Of a stretch of 64,000 nucleotides of DNA, positions 60,224-64,000 are shown piece after piece (within the stretch, counting starts at the first letter, position 1; each line of letters starts with the position of its first letter). Below the pieces are notes generated by a model. It saw only the letters and a program-made list of their open reading frames with translations. It was not told the DNA's origin and did no database searches. Origin of the DNA: Gluconacetobacter diazotrophicus PA1 5 (GTDB taxonomy: Bacteria > Pseudomonadota > Alphaproteobacteria > Acetobacterales > Acetobacteraceae). A program made the position numbers and the translations under genes. The stretch is from positions 1,646,501-1,710,500 of the forward strand of contig NC_011365.1 in NCBI RefSeq assembly GCF_000021325.1. The letters run 5' to 3'.

Positions 60224-60234
60224 GAACCCCGTCA

Positions 60235-61989
60235 TTACTGGTTCAGGAATTGGCGAACCTGCGCCAGCACCTGGGCATTGTTGGTGGACGCCTGCGCCGC
60301 CAGACCCGACGTGGGCTGGCCGAACAGATCCTGGATGAAGCCGGCGATGTTCACGTCCGCGCGGTTGGCCGGAATATCGCCATAGCCGCCCAGGCCGCCA
60401 TTGCCGTACCGCAGGTCGACCGCGGACGCGTTCTGGGCGATGCGCACCCGGACCGTGGGCGCCAGGGTACCCCCGCGACGGTTTTCCACCGTGTCGATGA
60501 ACGATTCAACCAGTCCCCCCGGCATGACGTAGTGCGAATAGGACTGGAAGGCCCGCGGGTTCTGGTCCGGGCTGGGATCGAAATCCGTGCCTGCCGCCGT
60601 GTTGAGGTCGGTCGGATTGCCCATCGTCAGGCCGCTGCCATAGTTCATCGGCTGGAAGTCACTGCGGATGCCGTCACCCACGAAGCCGTAGACGCCGTCC
60701 GGTCCATCGACACCGGCCGCGAAGGTCGTGCGGTGGCTGATGGTGAAGATATAGTATTTTCCGTTATGGAGGTACACCTGCGGCCGTTCGGTCTGGTCAT
60801 TGACGCAGTTGGCCGAAATCAGCGGCGACAGGAACTTCCATTTCGACAGGGTCGAATCCGTGGCGATGGCCAGGCCGATATTGGCCTTCTGGTAATAGGC
60901 CCCGCTATCCAGGACTTCCTGCAGGGTTTCCGCATTGGGATCGTTCGGGCGGAAGCCCAGATCGGCCTCGGTGCAGTTGGCGACGCCACGCTGGCCCGCG
61001 GTATTGCCCTCGAACACCATGTAGTTCACGCCGGGATGCTTCGGGTCCTCGAAGGTGAACGGATCGCGGAAATTGAAGAATTCGTTCTGCGCACCGTTCT
61101 GATACAGCACGCCGTCGGGCTGCAGCAGCGGCGTGTGGGCGGTGAAGCCCGTGAACCAGACATGGTTGAAGTCGGCGTGGATCCGCCCCAGGGTCTGGGT
61201 GATGATGGCCTGCGGCGGGGTGATGTTGTTGGCGTTGGCGTCACGGTTGAACGCCACGTCGGTATAGAAGACCGATACGGTATTGCCATGTATCTGCATC
61301 AGACGCGACGAACCGGACCATTCCGCCTGGTTCGTGTAGGTCTGGCCGGCGTAGACCTGCGCGCTGGCTCCGTCGGGGAAGAGATGGCCGCCATAGGTCC
61401 AGCCGCCATTCACCGGCCGCCGGCTGGCGGGAATACCCGCGCGACGATAGAAGAAGCCGATGCGGGCATGCACGTGGCGGTCGTCGAAACCGTATCCGGC
61501 ATTGGGGTCGGCCGTCAGGCAGAAAATGACTTCCCAGCCGTTATAGCTGAACTGATCGGCGTGCTTGTCGATCAGGGTCCAGGTATCCCAGACCCAGACA
61601 TCCGGATTGATCACCGGGAAGTCCGCCGGGATGTTCGGCATGGTCAGTTGCGCCGGCAGGGAATTCTGCCCGGCCGCGACCGTCGCATCCGAATGCGCCT
61701 TGATCTGCAATGCGTCGGCACGTGTCCAGCGGGCGGTAAAGTCCGACTGCGGGTCATACGCCTGCTGCGTATGAATGCTGGGCAGCGGGAAGCCCGGCAC
61801 CCCGGCCAGCGACCGCCCGGGGAAGAGCGGGCCGCCACGAGGCATCACACCCGGACGGTGCGCCATGCGCGCGGCTTCCTGCCGGCTGAAATTCCCTTGC
61901 GCCAGCGCACTTTGCGCGCCCAGCACCATGAGCAGGGACCCGGCCAACGCCATATTCAGCGTGGCTACTTTTCGGCGTACATGCGCCAT
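60235..61989 (-). CDS. lsdA: Levansucrase, GH68
   Basis: 584 residues, exactly the known G. diazotrophicus LsdA length. It splits sucrose and polymerises fructose to levan and short fructans. A 30-residue signal peptide ends ALA with Gln31 as the mature start, as in the mature enzyme. The catalytic triad is visible: Asp135 in VWVWDTW, Asp309 in FNFRDPF and Glu401 in DQTERPQVY. The two Cys flanking the active site (VANCTEAD and SANCVND, the 339-395 pair) can form the known disulfide. AGGAGG 5 nt upstream fixes the ATG. Exported by the adjacent type II system. Confidence 0.98.
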   Translation of the reverse strand: MAHVRRKVATLNMALAGSLLMVLGAQSALAQGNFSRQEAARMAHRPGVMPRGGPLFPGRSLAGVPGFPLPSIHTQQAYDPQSDFTARWTRADALQIKAHSDATVAAGQNSLPAQLTMPNIPADFPVINPDVWVWDTWTLIDKHADQFSYNGWEVIFCLTADPNAGYGFDDRHVHARIGFFYRRAGIPASRRPVNGGWTYGGHLFPDGASAQVYAGQTYTNQAEWSGSSRLMQIHGNTVSVFYTDVAFNRDANANNITPPQAIITQTLGRIHADFNHVWFTGFTAHTPLLQPDGVLYQNGAQNEFFNFRDPFTFEDPKHPGVNYMVFEGNTAGQRGVANCTEADLGFRPNDPNAETLQEVLDSGAYYQKANIGLAIATDSTLSKWKFLSPLISANCVNDQTERPQVYLHNGKYYIFTISHRTTFAAGVDGPDGVYGFVGDGIRSDFQPMNYGSGLTMGNPTDLNTAAGTDFDPSPDQNPRAFQSYSHYVMPGGLVESFIDTVENRRGGTLAPTVRVRIAQNASAVDLRYGNGGLGGYGDIPANRADVNIAGFIQDLFGQPTSGLAAQASTNNAQVLAQVRQFLNQ

Positions 61990-62574
61990 TCCATCCTCCT
62001 GAAGGAAACTCTTCAGATTGCAGAGCAACCACGACCGCGCCGTCACTGTAATTCAGTGATTTATAAAGGACTTTCCCCGTTTTTTCGCCTGAGCGCCGGC
62101 GCAGAAGATCACGGGGAATTTACGGATGTCAAATTTATTTTAATGAAAGATTTAAGGCGGAATCATGGCGGCTCCGCACAATACCAGATCTGTTCATTCC
62201 AAGTTCTGGTATGCGAAGTTTATGACAGACTGATTATTCGATGACATGACGTAAATGAATATGAATACCCTTTGCTGCATAAATGAAAAATTTTTCCGAT
62301 CGACACCTGGGCGCCTGGCATCTGTCATCCCTGCCTGCCGTCCTGTGGGACGGGCTCGTCGATCCCTGCTGGACAGGAACTCATCGTCCGCTCGGCTGTC
62401 ACCGGAATGGAGTTGACGCCGCGGCGCCCTGCCGGTTGCCACGCAGGTTACAGTTCGAGCCGATTTTGACGGAGACGTGACATTCGGCGACCCGACAGGG
62501 TCGAATTTAAAACTTTGTTGTTGTAACAGTGATTGTCACAACAAGTCTCCACCCCCGAAAGCGCGGACTCGGGA
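61990..62574. promoter_or_regulatory. 585-bp non-coding region upstream of lsdA
   Basis: No convincing gene on either strand. The part at ~62,100-62,290 is noticeably AT-richer than the rest of the window. It should contain the lsdA promoter (minus strand) and the end of the spermidine-synthase-like gene. Visible elements: dyad TCACTG-TAATT-CAGTGA (62043-62059) and palindrome GCGCCGGCGC near 62091. No promoter hexamers could be assigned with confidence. Confidence 0.6.
62514..62546 (-). terminator. Hairpin after the spermidine-synthase-like gene
   Basis: TTGTTGT-A-ACA, loop GTGAT, TGT-C-ACAACAA: a 10-bp stem with one mismatch, just past the stop codon at 62575. On the minus strand it is followed by AGTTTTAAATT. 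A modest intrinsic terminator separating this gene from lsdA upstream sequence. Confidence 0.55.
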
Positions 62575-63354
62575 TCAGGCCGTTCTTCTGAAGCGCATCC
62601 GGGTCAGCATCCTGCGTGTTTCGGCGATCATGGTCCGGGGCGGCAGCAGCAGGTCGGGCAGGGTGAAACCCGATACGTTTCCGGCCAGCAGGATGACATT
62701 GCGTTCGCACTCCACCGCTTCCTCGAACAGCCTGACCGTACCCGGAGGCGCGATTTCGGCCCCGGCCATATCCACGGCCCGTACGATCGGTTCGGGGTGA
62801 TCGGGCCATTCCAGCAGGTTCATCGCCATGAACCCGCCATCCGACAGGCGACAGGCGACCTGGGCCAGGAAGGCCCGGCCCAGCAGGTGGTCGGGAACCC
62901 GCTCCCCCCGGAATGCATCGATGATGATCGCGCCATAGCGCTGCGTCGGCGGAAGGGCATGGAGATAGCGCGCCCCGTCCATCGCATGGCACGGTATCCA
63001 CAGCGGCAGGCCGAAATGCTGGCGGGCGATCAGGAAGGACGCGGGATTCACGTCGACGATCTCGACCGCCCGTTCCGCCACGCTCAGCATCGCCGCCAGC
63101 GACCCGCCGCCACATCCGATCAGCAGGACCGGCTCGTCCGGTCGCGTTCCCGCCGGGGTCTGCATGATGAAGCCGAACAAGGCATGGATATAGGCGGCGT
63201 AGCTGACCCCGTCCGCGTCGCTTTCGCTCTGGCAGCACCGGTCCTGCCAGTAGATGCGGCTTTCCGTCACGATGTCCTCGCTGATCCAGACATCGCCGTC
63301 ATCGCCCGGGTAATGGGCCAGGATCGTGTGGCCGCCCGGGATGAAGGTCGGCAT
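62575..63354 (-). CDS. Spermidine synthase-like SAM-dependent protein
   Basis: 259 residues. VLLIGCGGGSLAAMLSVAERAVEIVDVNPASFLIARQHF is the nucleotide/SAM-binding motif, and YGAIIIDAFRGERVPDHLLGRAFLAQVACRLSDGGFMAMNLLEW follows the spermidine-synthase fold (motif D-A-F). The conserved residues that bind putrescine are not obvious, so it may be a methyltransferase rather than an aminopropyltransferase. Its ATG overlaps the stop of the upstream TetR gene (ATGA), so that regulator controls it with high likelihood. Confidence 0.8.
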   Translation of the reverse strand: MPTFIPGGHTILAHYPGDDGDVWISEDIVTESRIYWQDRCCQSESDADGVSYAAYIHALFGFIMQTPAGTRPDEPVLLIGCGGGSLAAMLSVAERAVEIVDVNPASFLIARQHFGLPLWIPCHAMDGARYLHALPPTQRYGAIIIDAFRGERVPDHLLGRAFLAQVACRLSDGGFMAMNLLEWPDHPEPIVRAVDMAGAEIAPPGTVRLFEEAVECERNVILLAGNVSGFTLPDLLLPPRTMIAETRRMLTRMRFRRTA

Positions 63355-63965
63355 CAGGACGCCGCGCCCGACAGGACGAGTCCGGAAATCGTATCGGCCA
63401 GTTCGGGAACGACCTCCTCGGCGGAGACCAGCGCGCGGAAATAGAGCGGCGCGATCAGCATTTCGGTGGCGAGCCGCACGTCCAGCCCCTGCGCCACCTC
63501 CCCCCGCGCCTGGCCCCTTTTCAGCAGGATCGAGGCCGCGTCCAGGCGGGCACGCCAGAACTCGCGCCGGACGGCCTCGGGCACGTCGACGATCAGGCGC
63601 GTCACCAGCCGCCCGAAGTCGGAGCGATGGAAGGCGACCATGGAGGCGAGATAGGTCCTGAGATCGTCCTGGCATGACCCGGTATCGGGCAGGGGCATCG
63701 TCAGGCGCGCCTTCATGCCCACGGCCTCGAAGACCAGGCCGCCGATCGTCTCCCACCGGCGATAGATCGAGGATTTCTGCACGCCCGCACGGCGCGCGAC
63801 CTCCTCGACCCTCGGCATCTCGCCCGCCTCCATCATCGCAAGCGTCGCCTCGATCACCGCCGCGTGGAAGCGTGCGCTGCGGCCGCCCGGACGACGCCGG
63901 ATTTCCGCGGAATCCTGCGGCGGAGAATCCTTAAGGCTACTGAGTTGCTTTTTCGCATCCATCAT
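63354..63965 (-). CDS. TetR/AcrR family regulator
   Basis: 203 residues. Helix-turn-helix at ~33-75 (HAAVIEATLAMMEAGEMPRVEEVARRAGVQKSSIYRRWETIGGLV), then a TetR_C-like ligand domain (DDLRTYLASMVAFHRSDFGRLVTRLIVD; ATEMLIAPLYFRALV). Start ATG 63965 or 63962. Overlaps the spermidine-synthase-like gene by 3 bp plus one, so the pair is a bicistronic unit. Its operator would lie at the right edge; only 35 bp of that region are in the window. Confidence 0.9.
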   Translation of the reverse strand: MMDAKKQLSSLKDSPPQDSAEIRRRPGGRSARFHAAVIEATLAMMEAGEMPRVEEVARRAGVQKSSIYRRWETIGGLVFEAVGMKARLTMPLPDTGSCQDDLRTYLASMVAFHRSDFGRLVTRLIVDVPEAVRREFWRARLDAASILLKRGQARGEVAQGLDVRLATEMLIAPLYFRALVSAEEVVPELADTISGLVLSGAAS

Positions 63966-64000
63966 GCGACTTTAATGCCACCAGGTTGCAATAGGAACCC

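Overview
The window is GC-rich, densely packed bacterial DNA whose gene content points to an acetic acid bacterium, most likely Gluconacetobacter diazotrophicus or a very close relative. The strongest evidence is the right end. It holds a 584-residue levansucrase (lsdA) followed by an exolevanase (lsdB), then a type II secretion operon in the order G-O-E-F-H-I-J-L-M-N-D-K, which matches the lsd locus I know from that species. A membrane PQQ glucose dehydrogenase and a cyanide-insensitive-type cytochrome bd oxidase fit the same lifestyle. Species assignment rests on recalled family knowledge, not on a search.

Layout. Positions 1-7.6 kb carry periplasmic oxidation and respiration: a truncated outer-membrane transporter-like gene, gcd, a divergent TetR gene overlapping a DUF1624 membrane protein gene, and cydA-cydB plus a 40-residue DUF2474 subunit. 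Positions 7.6-19 kb carry an MFS exporter, rplM-rpsI, an envelope protein of unknown role, an NmrA-like SDR, tRNA-His, an aminotransferase, glnB-glnA, a ClC channel and a quinone oxidoreductase. Positions 19-28.4 kb are mostly housekeeping: a hydrolase, alkA, a TonB-like protein, amn, a thioesterase, a YmdB phosphoesterase, the fau - 6S RNA - zapA block, thiE, a fasciclin protein and a glycine/tryptophan-rich lipoprotein. Positions 28.5-31.4 kb hold a complete EF-P modification set (epmA, epmB, efp). Positions 31.4-36.5 kb hold suhB, a three-gene MotA/MotB/OmpA-like envelope unit and a flippase-like protein.

Positions 36.5-43.9 kb form a polysaccharide-type accessory region. It has a radical SAM enzyme, two GT4 glycosyltransferases, a multi-spanning GT39-like protein, a GT32-like transferase and a CI/LexA-type repressor, and it is bordered by a REP-like double hairpin. 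Positions 43.8-46 kb are a nitric-oxide module: nsrR, hmp and a DUF488 gene, with two clear NsrR boxes. A class I aldolase follows.

Positions 47-62 kb are the levan unit. The secretion operon and lsdAB all read on the minus strand, and a small lytic transglycosylase gene lies between them on the plus strand. The secretin looks like a lipoprotein, and LsdN looks like a GspC HR domain without PDZ. The last 1.5 kb holds a TetR gene overlapping a spermidine-synthase-like gene.

The least explained items are the stator-like envelope trio, the repressor-linked glycosyltransferase operon with its coupled micro-ORF, and the transglycosylase inside the secretion locus. No CRISPR array, intact insertion sequence or prophage was seen.
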